Part shown: positions 24,484-35,165 of the stretch, one piece after another
Numbering within the stretch: position 1 is the stretch's first letter
Layout of the letters: each line of letters opens with the position of its first letter
Origin: Chthonomonas sp. UBA2362
GTDB lineage: Bacteria; Armatimonadota; Fimbriimonadia; Fimbriimonadales; Fimbriimonadaceae
Length of the DNA stretch: 64,000 bases
Assembly (NCBI GenBank): GCA_002344135.1
Contig: DDTO01000004.1
Span: forward strand, 634,129 to 698,128
Direction: 5' to 3'
Program-made: the position numbers and the translations under genes
Notes under the pieces: model-generated
What the model was told of the DNA's origin: nothing
Database searches by the model: none
The model's input: only the letters and a program-made list of their open reading frames with translations

Positions 24484-26532
24484 CTATCGCAAGAAACCCT
24501 CGCGGACGCCGCCGTCGACGGGGAGGGTTGCTCCGGTCGTTCGCGAGCTGGCCGACCCGGCAAGCCAGCAGACGGCTTCGGCACAATCGTCCGCGCGGAC
24601 GTCGAGGCCCAGGAGCGTGCGCTTTCGGTAGTGTTCCTGAAGTTGGTCCGGTTCGATGCCGAGCATCGCAGCGGTCTCCGCACGCCATCGATCGTTCCAG
24701 ATGCCGGACCCCTCGAGCACGGCGTCCGGGTTGATCGCGTTGCATCGGATGCCGTGACGGGCAAGGTCCGCGGCCGTGCACCGCATGAGGTGGAGTTCGA
24801 ATGCCTTGGCGGCCGAGTAGACCGCAGCGTTCTGCCCGGCCGCGACCCCGTTCTTCGAAGCCACGACCACGATCGAACCGCCGGTTCCCTGCTCGATCAT
24901 GATTCGGCTGGCCTGGCGCATCGCGGAGAAGTAAGCCCGCATCAGAAGGGCCGCCTGGAAGTCGTAGTCAGAGTCGGATGTCTCGGCAACCGTGCCCCGG
25001 CGAGCATTGCCCGCGCAGGCAACCAAGATGTCGACGCCACCGAAGGTGAACACCGCCTCATCGAAGGCCGCCGTCATAGCCGCCTCGTCGGTGACGTCGC
25101 ACCGAACACCCCGTACCTCGAGGTCGCTGCCAGCCGCTTTGTTAGCCTCTCGAACCGCATCTCCCAGCCGCTCCTCGTCGATGTCGAGCAAGACGACGCA
25201 CGCTCCACGTTCGGCCAGGCGAAGGGCCGTCGCCCGGCCAATGCCCTGGGCGCCGCCCGTAATGACCGCGACTTGCCCGGCAAACTCGCGGTCGGCTGGC
25301 AACCGTCGTAATTTCGCTTCCTCGAGGGCCCAGTACTCGATGTCGAACGCCTCTTGCTCGGGCAGGGCGACGTACCGCGAGAGGGTTTCCGCACCGCGCA
25401 TCACTTCGATCGCGTTGCGATAGAACTGGCCGGTAACAAGCGCCTCTTTCGGGTTCTTCCCCAGCGAAACCATGCCCCATCCGGGAATGAGGACCACGCT
25501 GGGGTTGGGGTTCCGCATCGGCGGCGAGTCGGGCCGCCGGCACCGATCGTAGTAGGCAGCGTATTCCTGCCGGAACCCCGCGAGCGCGCTGTCCAGTTGC
25601 GCGGGATCAGCCAAGAAAAGAGGCCGAATCTTGGTGCGGAGGAAGTGGTCGGGGCAGCTGGTCCCCAGCCATGCCAGGGGCTCGGCCTTCTCGCGGGCGA
25701 GGAAATCGAGAACAACCTCCGATCGATCGACTTGTGCCACCAGACGACGCCCCCCGTACGCCGCCGCTCCTCGAAGCCGGGGGAGGAATTCGCGCCATTC
25801 GGCATTAGCGGACCGCTCGCGAACGACTGGTCCGAAGGCCTGCGCCGAACCGATTCGCTCAAGGTGCTCGGCGGCCCGGTTGATCAAGCGCAGGGTCAGT
25901 TCGTAGCACTCCTGCCAATCGTCGGCCCAGCAGATGAAACCGTGGGAGGCCATCAACGCGCCTTTGGTCCCGGGCTTCTCCTCGATCAGGTCCCGGAGCA
26001 TGAGACCCAAATCGAAGCCTGGCCGCTTCCAGGGAAGGAACCCCATCTGGCCCTCCCACACTTCCTCGCAGAGCCTTTGTGCGCCTTCAGCTGCCGCTAC
26101 GGCAATGACGGCGTCGCTGTGCATGTGTGAGACAGCGGCGGCCGGCACGAATGCATGCAGCGGTGTGTCGATGCTGCACGGTGTTGGGTTCAAGCCGAAG
26201 ACGCAATGCGGGTAGAGGCCGACCGCGGCATCCTCGTCCAGCCCCGCTTGGCGAAGCTTCTCTTCGAGACTGAGGACTCGGTCCAAGTCCAGGCTGGCGA
26301 ACCCTGCCCGAGTCGCGGTACCGAGGTCGCCACCGGAGCCCTTGACCCAGAGAACCCGGGTCGGGCGGCCGTCGATGGGATCGGGCATCTCGGTCTTGAC
26401 GCTAGTGTTGCCGCCACCGAAGTTCGTAATGCGGGGATCGGAGCCGAGCAGGTTCGACGCATAGACGAGGCGATCGACCACATCCTGGGGGGCCGCCGCG
26501 CTCCAGAGCGAGGGAATCGGCTCGGCGGGCAT
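24484..26532 (-). CDS. Bifunctional aldolase / short-chain dehydrogenase (RhaD/RhaE type)
   Basis: A 682-residue fusion. The N-terminal half (about 1-420) is a class II aldolase of the RhaD type: ITNFGGGNTSVK, the zinc-His segment VSHMHSDAVIAVAAAEG, and SHGFICW. The C-terminal half (about 430-682) is a short-chain dehydrogenase with TGGAQGIGRATALRL and the catalytic YSAAK. In the known family, rhamnulose-1-phosphate is split and the lactaldehyde is oxidised by the same protein. No other rhamnose gene is present here, so the sugar is uncertain. A TAGAAT box ends 6 nt before the ATG, and the gene is divergent from mnmG. Confidence 0.9.
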   Translation of the reverse strand: MPAEPIPSLWSAAAPQDVVDRLVYASNLLGSDPRITNFGGGNTSVKTEMPDPIDGRPTRVLWVKGSGGDLGTATRAGFASLDLDRVLSLEEKLRQAGLDEDAAVGLYPHCVFGLNPTPCSIDTPLHAFVPAAAVSHMHSDAVIAVAAAEGAQRLCEEVWEGQMGFLPWKRPGFDLGLMLRDLIEEKPGTKGALMASHGFICWADDWQECYELTLRLINRAAEHLERIGSAQAFGPVVRERSANAEWREFLPRLRGAAAYGGRRLVAQVDRSEVVLDFLAREKAEPLAWLGTSCPDHFLRTKIRPLFLADPAQLDSALAGFRQEYAAYYDRCRRPDSPPMRNPNPSVVLIPGWGMVSLGKNPKEALVTGQFYRNAIEVMRGAETLSRYVALPEQEAFDIEYWALEEAKLRRLPADREFAGQVAVITGGAQGIGRATALRLAERGACVVLLDIDEERLGDAVREANKAAGSDLEVRGVRCDVTDEAAMTAAFDEAVFTFGGVDILVACAGNARRGTVAETSDSDYDFQAALLMRAYFSAMRQASRIMIEQGTGGSIVVVASKNGVAAGQNAAVYSAAKAFELHLMRCTAADLARHGIRCNAINPDAVLEGSGIWNDRWRAETAAMLGIEPDQLQEHYRKRTLLGLDVRADDCAEAVCWLAGSASSRTTGATLPVDGGVREGFLR

Positions 26533-26538
26533 GGGCAG

Positions 26539-26557
26539 ATTCTACCGCCGGTACACT
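26539..26557. promoter_or_regulatory. Divergent pair of leaderless-type -10 boxes (rhaD-like / mnmG)
   Basis: Minus-strand TAGAAT (26539-26544) ends 6 nt before the rhaD-like ATG, and plus-strand TACACT (26552-26557) ends 6 nt before the mnmG GTG. Only 31 nt separate the two start codons, so each -35 region would lie inside or at the start of the other gene. Confidence 0.5.
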
Positions 26558-26563
26558 GGCGTC

Positions 26564-28453
<1,890 letters not shown>

Positions 28454-28497
28454 CAGCTCGTCGAACCAACGGGAGGCTCTACTACCTTGGGAGGGTC

Positions 28498-28525
28498 AAA
28501 AGCGCGGTCAAGCCCGCGCACTCCA
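28498..28525. repeat. 28-nt dispersed repeat, copy 1
   Basis: The sequence from AAAAGCGCGGTCAAGCCC to ACTCCA is the reverse complement, with one mismatch, of 39284-39311. Both copies are intergenic. The two halves are themselves partly palindromic (GCGCGGTC/AGCCCGCGC). Confidence 0.6.
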
Positions 28526-28563
28526 TAGGGGTCGGGCGCCCGCTTGATTCGTGCACGGCCAGG

Positions 28564-28569
28564 TATGAT
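28564..28569 (+). promoter_or_regulatory. -10-like box of leaderless type (feoA)
   Basis: TATGAT ends 6 nt before the GTG start of feoA at 28576. Confidence 0.4.
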
Positions 28570-28575
28570 CGAAGC

Positions 28576-28824
28576 GTGGTCGGGGGCGTGGAAACGATCG
28601 GATTCTCGGAGCTGAAACAGGGGATGCGAGGACGGGTCGTCAGCGTCGATCCCCATGCTCCTGCGCTGCTCCGGCTCCAGGAAATGGGGCTGACCGAAGG
28701 CGCGGAATTCCTCGTCGACAAGGTCGCTCCCCTGGGGGACCCGGTCGAGATCTTTCTGCGCGGCTACCGCCTGTGCCTTCGGAAGCACGAAGCGGTCGGC
28801 ATCCTTGTCGAAGTAATCAAGTGA
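28576..28824 (+). CDS. feoA: Ferrous iron transport protein A (FeoA)
   Basis: An 82-residue SH3-like FeoA domain. FSELKQGMRGRVVSVDPHAP, LLRLQEMGLTEGAEF and HEAVGILVEVI match the family. FeoA is a small cytoplasmic partner needed for FeoB activity. The GTG start follows a TATGAT box by 6 nt. Its stop overlaps the GTG start of feoB (GTGA), so the two are coupled. No FeoC-like gene follows feoB. Confidence 0.9.
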   Translation: MVGGVETIGFSELKQGMRGRVVSVDPHAPALLRLQEMGLTEGAEFLVDKVAPLGDPVEIFLRGYRLCLRKHEAVGILVEVIK

Positions 28825-30968
28825 TCGCCACCGACACCCGGCTCGTCGCCCTCGTCGGCAACCCGAACGCCGGCAAGACCTCCCTCTTCAATGCCCTGAC
28901 CGGCGCAAGTCAACGCGTCGGCAACTACCCCGGCGTCACCGTCGAGAAAGTCACCGGCCACGTTCGATTCGAAGGCAAAGAGTTCGACGTCATCGACGTG
29001 CCCGGGCTCTATAGCCTTCAGCCCCAGTCGGCGGACGAGGAGGTCGCGGCCGGGGTCGTTCATGGCGAACCGGGCCTCTCACAAAAGCCCGACCTGCTCG
29101 TTTGCGTTCTGGATGCCACGAACCTTGAGCGCAACCTCTTTTTCTTCAGTCAGCTGGCGGAGGCCGGGCATCCGATTGTCGTCGCGCTGACCATGACCGA
29201 CCTCCTCGCCAAGCACGGCACGCCGATCGACCAGGCCAGGCTGTCCCGACTGTTGGGGGTGGACGTCATTCCTGTCGTCGCCCACAAGGGAACCGGCATC
29301 AAAGAGTTGGAGCGGGCCATCCTCGACAACCTCGAGCATCCGATGGTACCGGCATTCGACGTGGGCCTGAAGCCGGAACTCGACGCCCAGGTCGACGCGA
29401 TCGCCGAAAGGCTCGCCCGCGACGCCTTCGACGTCGAACGATCCACCATCCGCGATTCCCTCAGCGGTGAATCGACTGAGTTGGACGAGCGTCTCGCCCC
29501 GTTCCCCGAACTGAGCGAGGCCCTCGAAGAGGCACGTTCGTCGCTGGCGAGCGTCCCCGACAAGGGCTGCACCGATCCGGCCAGCCGATACAATTGGGCC
29601 GCCAGAATCCGACGCCAGGTCCTGCCCGACGCGAGCCTGAAGCGTATTCGAACCTCGGACCGGATCGACGCCCTCCTCATCAACCGCTTTACCGGCATGA
29701 TCGTCTTCGCCGCAGTCATGTTCGTGGTCTTCCAGAGCATCTACACGCTTGCCGGACCGCTCATGGACGGCATCGGCGCGGGTTTCGAATGGCTCGGCGA
29801 TCTCATCCGCCCGTGGCTTTCGGGCGTTCCCGTGCTCGAGTCGCTCGTGATCGACGGCCTCCTGACCGGCGTCGGCTCGGTGCTCACCTTCCTCCCCCAG
29901 ATCATCATTCTGTTCCTCTTTATCGCCATCCTCGAAGGCACGGGCTACCTAGCTCGCGCGGCGTTCCTCATGGACCGCCTCCTGGGTTGGTGCGGGCTCA
30001 ATGGACGCGCCTTTATTCCCCTTCTCTCCAGCTTCGCCTGTGCGGTGCCGGGCATCATGGCGGCACGCGTGATGCCCGATCCGAAGAGCCGCCTCGCCAC
30101 CATCCTCGTTTCGCCTCTCATGAGCTGCAGCGCCAGGCTTCCGGTCTACATCCTCCTCATCGGCGCATTCATTCAGCCTCGATACGGCGCACTGTGGGCG
30201 GGCGTCGCGCTGTTCGGGATGCACCTCGTGGGCTTAGCGGTGGCCATTCCTGTGGTGGCCCTTCTTAACCGAGGAGTGCTCAAGGGGCGGCGGCTTCCCT
30301 TCGTGCTCGAACTTCCGCCTTACCAGTGGCCGAAATGGCGCGACGTCTTTCTCACGGTCTTCTCCCGTGCCAAGGTGTTCGTGCAAACCGCAGGAACCAT
30401 CATCGTCGTCCTCTCCCTCGTGATCTGGTTTCTGGGATACTTCCCCCGCTCAGAAGGGGACGAGGAGCGGTACCGCGGCGAGTACACCACGCTGACTTCA
30501 GCCACCCGCAAGCACATCGAAGAAGAAAACTACATCCGGCAGCGCCAGATCGAGAACTCGTTCTTGGGCCGAATCGGCAAAGCCATCGAGCCCGCCTTCC
30601 TCCCAGCAGGCTTCGATTGGAGGCTCTCCACCACCATCCTCATGGCCTTCCCCGCACGCGAAGTCGTCGTCTCCTCCCTCGGCATCATCTTCAGCCTCGG
30701 TGGCGAAGTCGACGAAGCCAACACCGACCTTCGCACCGCTATCCAGGACGCTCGCTGGCCAGACGGACGCCCCCTCATGAACGGCTGGACCGCGGTCGGC
30801 TTCATGGTCTTCTTTGCCCTTTGCTGTCAGTGTATGGCGACCCTCGCCGCCGTCAAGCGAGAGACGAACAGCTGGAAGTGGCCGGTGTTTATGTTCACCT
30901 ACATGACCGGCCTCGCCTACCTCGCCGCCGTCGCCATCCATCAAGTCGGCTTGCTCCTGAGCGGCTGA
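28821..30968 (+). CDS. feoB: Ferrous iron transporter FeoB
   Basis: About 715 residues. The N-terminal G domain has G1 VGNPNAGKTSLFNALTG, the switch region RVGNYPGVTVEK, G3 VPGLYSL and a G4-like TMTDL. A helical GDI-like linker follows, then the membrane part with two Gate motifs (for example GYLARAAFLMDRLLGW, FIPLLSSFACAVPGIMAAR and the later AFPAREVVVSSLG). It imports Fe2+ across the inner membrane. The GTG at 28821 overlaps the feoA stop; an in-frame start at 28773 lies inside feoA and was not used. No fur gene or clear Fur box was seen. Confidence 0.95.
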   Translation: MIATDTRLVALVGNPNAGKTSLFNALTGASQRVGNYPGVTVEKVTGHVRFEGKEFDVIDVPGLYSLQPQSADEEVAAGVVHGEPGLSQKPDLLVCVLDATNLERNLFFFSQLAEAGHPIVVALTMTDLLAKHGTPIDQARLSRLLGVDVIPVVAHKGTGIKELERAILDNLEHPMVPAFDVGLKPELDAQVDAIAERLARDAFDVERSTIRDSLSGESTELDERLAPFPELSEALEEARSSLASVPDKGCTDPASRYNWAARIRRQVLPDASLKRIRTSDRIDALLINRFTGMIVFAAVMFVVFQSIYTLAGPLMDGIGAGFEWLGDLIRPWLSGVPVLESLVIDGLLTGVGSVLTFLPQIIILFLFIAILEGTGYLARAAFLMDRLLGWCGLNGRAFIPLLSSFACAVPGIMAARVMPDPKSRLATILVSPLMSCSARLPVYILLIGAFIQPRYGALWAGVALFGMHLVGLAVAIPVVALLNRGVLKGRRLPFVLELPPYQWPKWRDVFLTVFSRAKVFVQTAGTIIVVLSLVIWFLGYFPRSEGDEERYRGEYTTLTSATRKHIEEENYIRQRQIENSFLGRIGKAIEPAFLPAGFDWRLSTTILMAFPAREVVVSSLGIIFSLGGEVDEANTDLRTAIQDARWPDGRPLMNGWTAVGFMVFFALCCQCMATLAAVKRETNSWKWPVFMFTYMTGLAYLAAVAIHQVGLLLSG

Positions 30969-30980
30969 GCCTGTTTGGGA

Positions 30981-31048
30981 GGTAGCCGGGGGATGGTTCA
31001 TGCCCCGCGAGACCGCCTTCCCGCGGCACAAGCCATCCGCGGGCTACC
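30981..31048. repeat. Palindromic dispersed repeat, copy 1 (about 68 nt)
   Basis: An imperfect palindrome that begins GGTAGCCGGGGGATGG and ends CCATCCGCGGGCTACC. Its right arm (31019-31048) is the exact 30-nt reverse complement of 39328-39357. It lies between feoB and the dockerin gene and could form a long hairpin after feoB. Confidence 0.65.
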
Positions 31049-31154
31049 GTGGTGTGTAGTTTCCGCCGAAGGTGATGAGAGGCGAAAAAAGTGCCCCTCC
31101 CCTGCGGGGAGAGGCGAGGCCGAGAGATAACACTATGCGAGTTTCAGGGAAGAC

Positions 31155-32759
31155 CTACTCATCGCCGAGCAGACCGAAGTTCATGGAGAGGATCGCGTAG
31201 TCGCCGATGTCGACGCCGAGATCGCCGTTCAAGTCGGCGGAGGCGACCCAGTTCCCGCTGCCGGGGCTGCTGCCGAAGGCGCTGGAGAAGATCCCGTAGT
31301 CCATGATCGAGACTTCGTTATCCGTGTCCACGTCGCCGTTCTTGAGCGAGAAGTTCACGCCGCTCCAGTTGTTGGTCAAGTTCATGGTGCCGGTCTTCTT
31401 GGAGAGCCAGTGCCAGACCTTGGCGACGAGGTAGCGGTTCCCGACCTTGTTGGTCGTGAACGAGTAGGAGCCGTTCGGACCGAGAGTGAGCCACTGAGTT
31501 TCGAGGAGCTGGCCGTTGGCAGAGTCGCGAACCTCGATGCTGGCCCAGTATCCGGACGGGTTGGCATCGAAGTCCTGGAGCGTGATCTGGCCGCTGACGG
31601 CGATTGAGGGCTTGAGGAGGAAGGCTCGCACCTGTCCGTTCTTCTTGCCGTAGCCGACGATGTAGCCGGTATTGCTGATGTCCATGGCGTGCTCGAGCAC
31701 CCAGCCAGAGCCAGCCGGGATGCGGGAGTTAAGGTCGCTCATCTGCCAGTTCCCGCCGACGGATTCGTAGATGAAGGCGCGGTGGTTGGCGTTGCCGACC
31801 TCGCAGGATCCGACGACTTCGCCGGTGCCGTTAATGCCATAGGCCTGGGCAGAGTCGTCGAGAACGTTGGAACCGGGCAGCAAGCCGAGGTCCTCGTAAG
31901 CACCGTTCGCGGTCTTTACGAACGCATTAAATCGCGAAGAGCTCAGCTTGTAGTACCCAGCGACGGTGTTGTTGTCGTTGATCGCTTGGCCGAACGACTC
32001 GAGCGGCGGCTCGAAGATGAGCGGGTTCGGGAAACCACCCATATCGATCAGGTTCGCGCCGTTGCTGCGGAACGAACGGTAGTTGTTCTGAGCGTTCTGC
32101 CCATACCCGCAGATGTTGGCCTGCGAGTTGATGTCCTGGCCGTAGCACTGCGAGGAACTGCTGCCGGTGAGCGAACCCATGTACTGGGTTCCGCCGGCTT
32201 GGGTCCACCGAAAGGCCTGGGGGATCTGGGAGCCGTTCGGCCACCCGCCCTGTCCGTTGGCGTACCCCACGACGGTGCCGAGGTTATTGATCCCGGTGGC
32301 AACGCTCTCGAAGGGGTAGGCGTTCGCGAAGTTGGCGATGTTGTGGATGGTTCCGCCAACGGTCCAGCGGAAGGCGCGGTCCACGTTGTAGCCCGCGGAG
32401 GCGTACCAGTGATCGCGATAACCGACGACCTGATTGCTGTCGTTGAGGGCGAGAGCGCGGCTGTCGAGGGCCATCTGGCCGGCGCCGACGTCACCGCTGG
32501 CGTCGGGAGCGATGGTCTGGAAGACTCCGTTCGACCAGTAGAAGCCCCGGGCGCGGCCCGCACTGTTGTCGGCGATTCCGACGACGTTGCCGAGGTTGTT
32601 GACCCCGTAGGCTTTGCAGTAGGTGCCGCCCGAGAGCGTGCCGAGATCGATGATCTGGTAGGTCTGGTAGGAAGCGTTGGCGATCGTGGCGCATGCCGCG
32701 GCGAAGGCGAATGCCGCGGTGCGGCCGAGTCTGTTGTTGTCGATTTTGCTTGTCTGCAC
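31155..32759 (-). CDS. Secreted HAF-repeat protein with C-terminal dockerin-like module
   Basis: A 534-residue exported protein (GTG start, GGAGGA site, signal segment FAFAAACATIANA). Residues about 35-390 are repeats of the HAF type, such as AYGVNNLGNVVGIADN and AYGINGTGEVVGSC, which build beta-propeller-like surface domains. Residues about 393-470 start SGQITLQDF and form a beta domain also seen before the dockerin-like end of the 1018-residue protein. Residues 473-534 hold two calcium-loop repeats (DVDTDNEVSIMDYGIFS and DLNGDLGVDIGDYAILS). The tail may anchor the protein or bind a partner; no cohesin was recognised here. Confidence 0.82.
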   Translation of the reverse strand: MQTSKIDNNRLGRTAAFAFAAACATIANASYQTYQIIDLGTLSGGTYCKAYGVNNLGNVVGIADNSAGRARGFYWSNGVFQTIAPDASGDVGAGQMALDSRALALNDSNQVVGYRDHWYASAGYNVDRAFRWTVGGTIHNIANFANAYPFESVATGINNLGTVVGYANGQGGWPNGSQIPQAFRWTQAGGTQYMGSLTGSSSSQCYGQDINSQANICGYGQNAQNNYRSFRSNGANLIDMGGFPNPLIFEPPLESFGQAINDNNTVAGYYKLSSSRFNAFVKTANGAYEDLGLLPGSNVLDDSAQAYGINGTGEVVGSCEVGNANHRAFIYESVGGNWQMSDLNSRIPAGSGWVLEHAMDISNTGYIVGYGKKNGQVRAFLLKPSIAVSGQITLQDFDANPSGYWASIEVRDSANGQLLETQWLTLGPNGSYSFTTNKVGNRYLVAKVWHWLSKKTGTMNLTNNWSGVNFSLKNGDVDTDNEVSIMDYGIFSSAFGSSPGSGNWVASADLNGDLGVDIGDYAILSMNFGLLGDE

Positions 32760-32772
32760 TTGTTTCCTCCGG

Positions 32773-32790
32773 CCCGGCGGTCTTGCCGGG
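32773..32790 (-). promoter_or_regulatory. 5' leader hairpin before the ribosome binding site
   Basis: CCCGGC (32773-32778) pairs with GCCGGG (32785-32790). On the sense strand it directly precedes the GGAGGA site of the HAF/dockerin gene. Confidence 0.5.
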
Positions 32791-32880
32791 TCCGAAGAGG
32801 ATTTTCGGTCGCAGATGTGGACGTAGCCGTGGACGAAAGGACCGTCCCGAGCGTCGGGGCGGCGGCATTTTCGTCCACGT

Positions 32881-33408
32881 TTAGAATCGGAAGACTTGAT
32901 AGGTTGCGCTCAAGGTCAGCCCGCTAAAGCCCACGCCATCGAAGGACGAAATCCAGTCGTAGCGCAGTGACAGACCCAATCGCTTAGAGAACAGGATGCC
33001 GACCTCGAAGTTGGTGGTCGGGCCGATCCTCCGCCCGTCGACGCGCCCTCCGGGCACATTGAAGGCATAGTCCAGATAAGCAAGGCCCGCTCTGGCGGCG
33101 ACATACGGCACCGCATCGCCGAAGCCGAGCGAAATGCTGGCACCGAAGGTGGGTCGCATCATCAGGATCCGGTTGCCGTCGCGATCGCGACCCGTGACGC
33201 GGAAGTCCCAGTCCATCTGGAGGCCGTTGCGCTCCTTGATGACCGATGGCGAAATGCCGAAGGAGAACCACGAATCGCCGAACGAGCTCTTCAGCGCGCC
33301 ATCGGACGGAAAGAAGGCCCCGGCCGAAAGGCCGAGGCCGAACTTCACGTCCTGAGCGGTGGCGACCGTTGCGAGGCCGACGAGACCGGCCAGGATGCAT
33401 CCTTTCAT
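32881..33408 (-). CDS. Outer-membrane beta-barrel-like protein
   Basis: A 175-residue protein with signal peptide (MKGCILAGLVGLATVATA). The mature part alternates polar and hydrophobic residues in strands of barrel type (LGLSAGAFFPSD, YVAARAGLAYLDYAFNV, LGLSLRYDWISSF) and ends ATYQVFRF, an aromatic C-terminus as expected for BAM-assembled barrels. The ATG at 33406-33408 was preferred to a GTG two codons upstream. No function is recognised. The lipoprotein and NTF2-like genes lie just upstream on the same strand. Confidence 0.65.
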   Translation of the reverse strand: MKGCILAGLVGLATVATAQDVKFGLGLSAGAFFPSDGALKSSFGDSWFSFGISPSVIKERNGLQMDWDFRVTGRDRDGNRILMMRPTFGASISLGFGDAVPYVAARAGLAYLDYAFNVPGGRVDGRRIGPTTNFEVGILFSKRLGLSLRYDWISSFDGVGFSGLTLSATYQVFRF

Positions 33409-33420
33409 TGGCACAGTGTA

Positions 33421-33999
33421 CTATCCCGGGCTGGATCTCTTATAGAAGATGAGCCGAGTGAACGGCCAATTCTTCTTGTCGAACTCGGTCGCCGTCATCT
33501 CGCTGCCCTTGAGTTGCAGAACCATCGGCGTTTCGCCCGGCCATTCGATCATCGCCATGCCGCCGGCTTGCTTCCACTTTCCTTTGCGCTCTTCCGCCTT
33601 GCCGTTGGCGGCCATGACCTTGACCAGGCAGTCGCCGGTCGGATTCATGTCGAGCATGTACATCACCCAGTCCTCCCCGACACCACGGGAGGCCTTATAC
33701 TGCCCGACGTAGTCGTTGTCGGCACTGGTCGTCGGCTCCTTGACCGTCGACCCCGTCGCGTGGGGCTGGTTCTTCTCGGGGGCCGACTTGAGGGGCTCGT
33801 CGGGGCCTTTGGCGTTCGGCTCGTTCGTCGTCGAACCCTTCTCGGCGGTGTTGTCCGGCTCGCCGGTGGTCGGCTTCGTGCTCCCGGTCGTCGCGATGGG
33901 ATTCGTCGTATCGTTCCCCGTGCCGGCCGTTTCGTCGGTCTTCGAACAGGCGACGAGGACGAACGCAATCAGTAGGAGGAACGCGATCAGGCGCTTCAC
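33421..33999 (-). CDS. Hypothetical lipoprotein
   Basis: About 192 residues. The N-terminus KRLIAFLLLIAFVLVACS is a lipoprotein signal with lipobox LVAC. Residues about 18-90 are a Thr/Asn/Pro/Lys-rich linker of low complexity (TTGSTKPTTGEPDNTAEKGS). The C-terminal about 100 residues form a small beta domain (WVMYMLDMNPTGDCLVKVM, KGKWKQAGGMAMIEWPG), like lipocalin-type or copper-chaperone-like folds. The start is a GTG at 33997-33999, 2 nt after the NTF2-like gene, so co-translation is likely. Function unknown. Confidence 0.7.
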   Translation of the reverse strand: MKRLIAFLLLIAFVLVACSKTDETAGTGNDTTNPIATTGSTKPTTGEPDNTAEKGSTTNEPNAKGPDEPLKSAPEKNQPHATGSTVKEPTTSADNDYVGQYKASRGVGEDWVMYMLDMNPTGDCLVKVMAANGKAEERKGKWKQAGGMAMIEWPGETPMVLQLKGSEMTATEFDKKNWPFTRLIFYKRSSPG

Positions 34000-34001
34000 T
34001 T

Positions 34002-34511
34002 CTATCGCCCTCTTTTGCCCGAATAGGGCTTCGTCGTCATCGACTGCGAGAGGCCGTGCGAGTGCTTGATCTTCCAGCCGGCGGTCGTCTTGATCCAAGT
34101 ATCGCGGCTAAGCATGTTCATCGTTACCAACTGCCGCTTACCGCCCATCTGGCCGATGAACTGGCCGTTCATCCGAACCGTCACCTGGCAGGTCTGTCCA
34201 TGGATCGCGACGCCAGTGATTGCGAGGTCGGCGCGCCGCACCTTCTCGACCATCCTGCCCATTTGGATGACGTTCTCGACTTCCATGTACAGATCACCAC
34301 GCAGTCCACCGTAGTTGGACGTGAAGTCCGGTGTCGAGTAGTCGTAGACCAGGTTCCGGAGGGCGACTGGACTGTTCCAACGAAACGCGTTCTGGAACTT
34401 GGCGTAGGCTTCGGCGATCTCCTTCGGCGTGCCATGCCGATCGGCGCTCGCCGCAGAAAACAGGGCGCAAGTGGCTAGCAGCACGGCCAGGGGCTTTAGA
34501 TTCCTTCTCAT
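34002..34511 (-). CDS. Secreted SnoaL/NTF2-like protein
   Basis: A 169-residue exported protein with signal peptide (MRRNLKPLAVLLATCALFSA then ASA) and an AAGGAGA site before the ATG. The mature part fits an NTF2-like cone fold (IAEAYAKFQNAFRWNSPVAL, VTMNMLSRDTWIKTTAGWKI), often seen as DUF4440 or SnoaL-like domains. It ends with a basic tail. It leads a run with the lipoprotein and possibly the barrel protein. Substrate unknown. Confidence 0.65.
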   Translation of the reverse strand: MRRNLKPLAVLLATCALFSAASADRHGTPKEIAEAYAKFQNAFRWNSPVALRNLVYDYSTPDFTSNYGGLRGDLYMEVENVIQMGRMVEKVRRADLAITGVAIHGQTCQVTVRMNGQFIGQMGGKRQLVTMNMLSRDTWIKTTAGWKIKHSHGLSQSMTTKPYSGKRGR

Positions 34512-34640
34512 AAGTTTCTCCTTGACTGTCCCTCGCGCATCCGCGCGATGCCAAGGATTATGACGCGGCGGCGCCCCGACAAGGAGAAGGGATGCGACGA
34601 ATAACTCGTCGCATCCCCAGTGTCCGCTCGTATTGAGAGA

Positions 34641-35165
34641 CTACGAGCGGGCTCGGCGTCGGCGCAGAAGCGCCAGTCCGCCAAGGCCGAGTACCGCCAT
34701 GGTGCCGGGCTCGGGCACGTTGCGGAAGTAAGCCGTGTTGCCGCCACCGGGAAAGTTGCCGTCGACGCGGATGTGGTACCCGAAGTCCTCGACGGTCCCT
34801 GTCAGCGTGGTGTAGTTGAAGACCAGCGAGCTGTTGAGAATGCCGCTGTTCGGGTTAGTCTTCCAACCCGCGATGCCACCGACTCCAGAGAAGTTCGTGT
34901 CCCAGTTCCAGCCGTTCTGGTTCACGCCGGTCGCACCCATGTCGTCATCGTCGTCCAGCGCCCAGACGCCGAAGACTTCCGTCACGTTGTAGGTGTTGCT
35001 GTTCCAGAGGATGGTCGGTGCCGCGCCGACGTTCAGCGTAATCTGGTTGCCGACCCGGTTTACCGAGATACCTGTGAGCGCGGCGACGTTGAACGAGCTG
35101 ATGCTCTGGGCGGATGCGCCGACGCCTAGCGCCAGCCCGAAGGCGGTTAGAAACAGTCTGTTCAT
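34641..35165 (-). CDS. PEP-CTERM sorting domain protein
   Basis: A 174-residue exported protein with signal peptide MNRLFLTAFGLALGVGASA. The body is a small beta-rich domain with an acidic DDDDD stretch (VWALDDDDDMGATG). The C-terminus is VPEPGTMAVLGLGGLALL followed by RRRRARS, a complete PEP-CTERM tail. It is unrelated in sequence to the other PEP-CTERM protein at 15597. An AGGAG site lies upstream of the ATG, with AAAGGAAT immediately before it. No enzymatic motif is seen. Confidence 0.82.
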   Translation of the reverse strand: MNRLFLTAFGLALGVGASAQSISSFNVAALTGISVNRVGNQITLNVGAAPTILWNSNTYNVTEVFGVWALDDDDDMGATGVNQNGWNWDTNFSGVGGIAGWKTNPNSGILNSSLVFNYTTLTGTVEDFGYHIRVDGNFPGGGNTAYFRNVPEPGTMAVLGLGGLALLRRRRARS

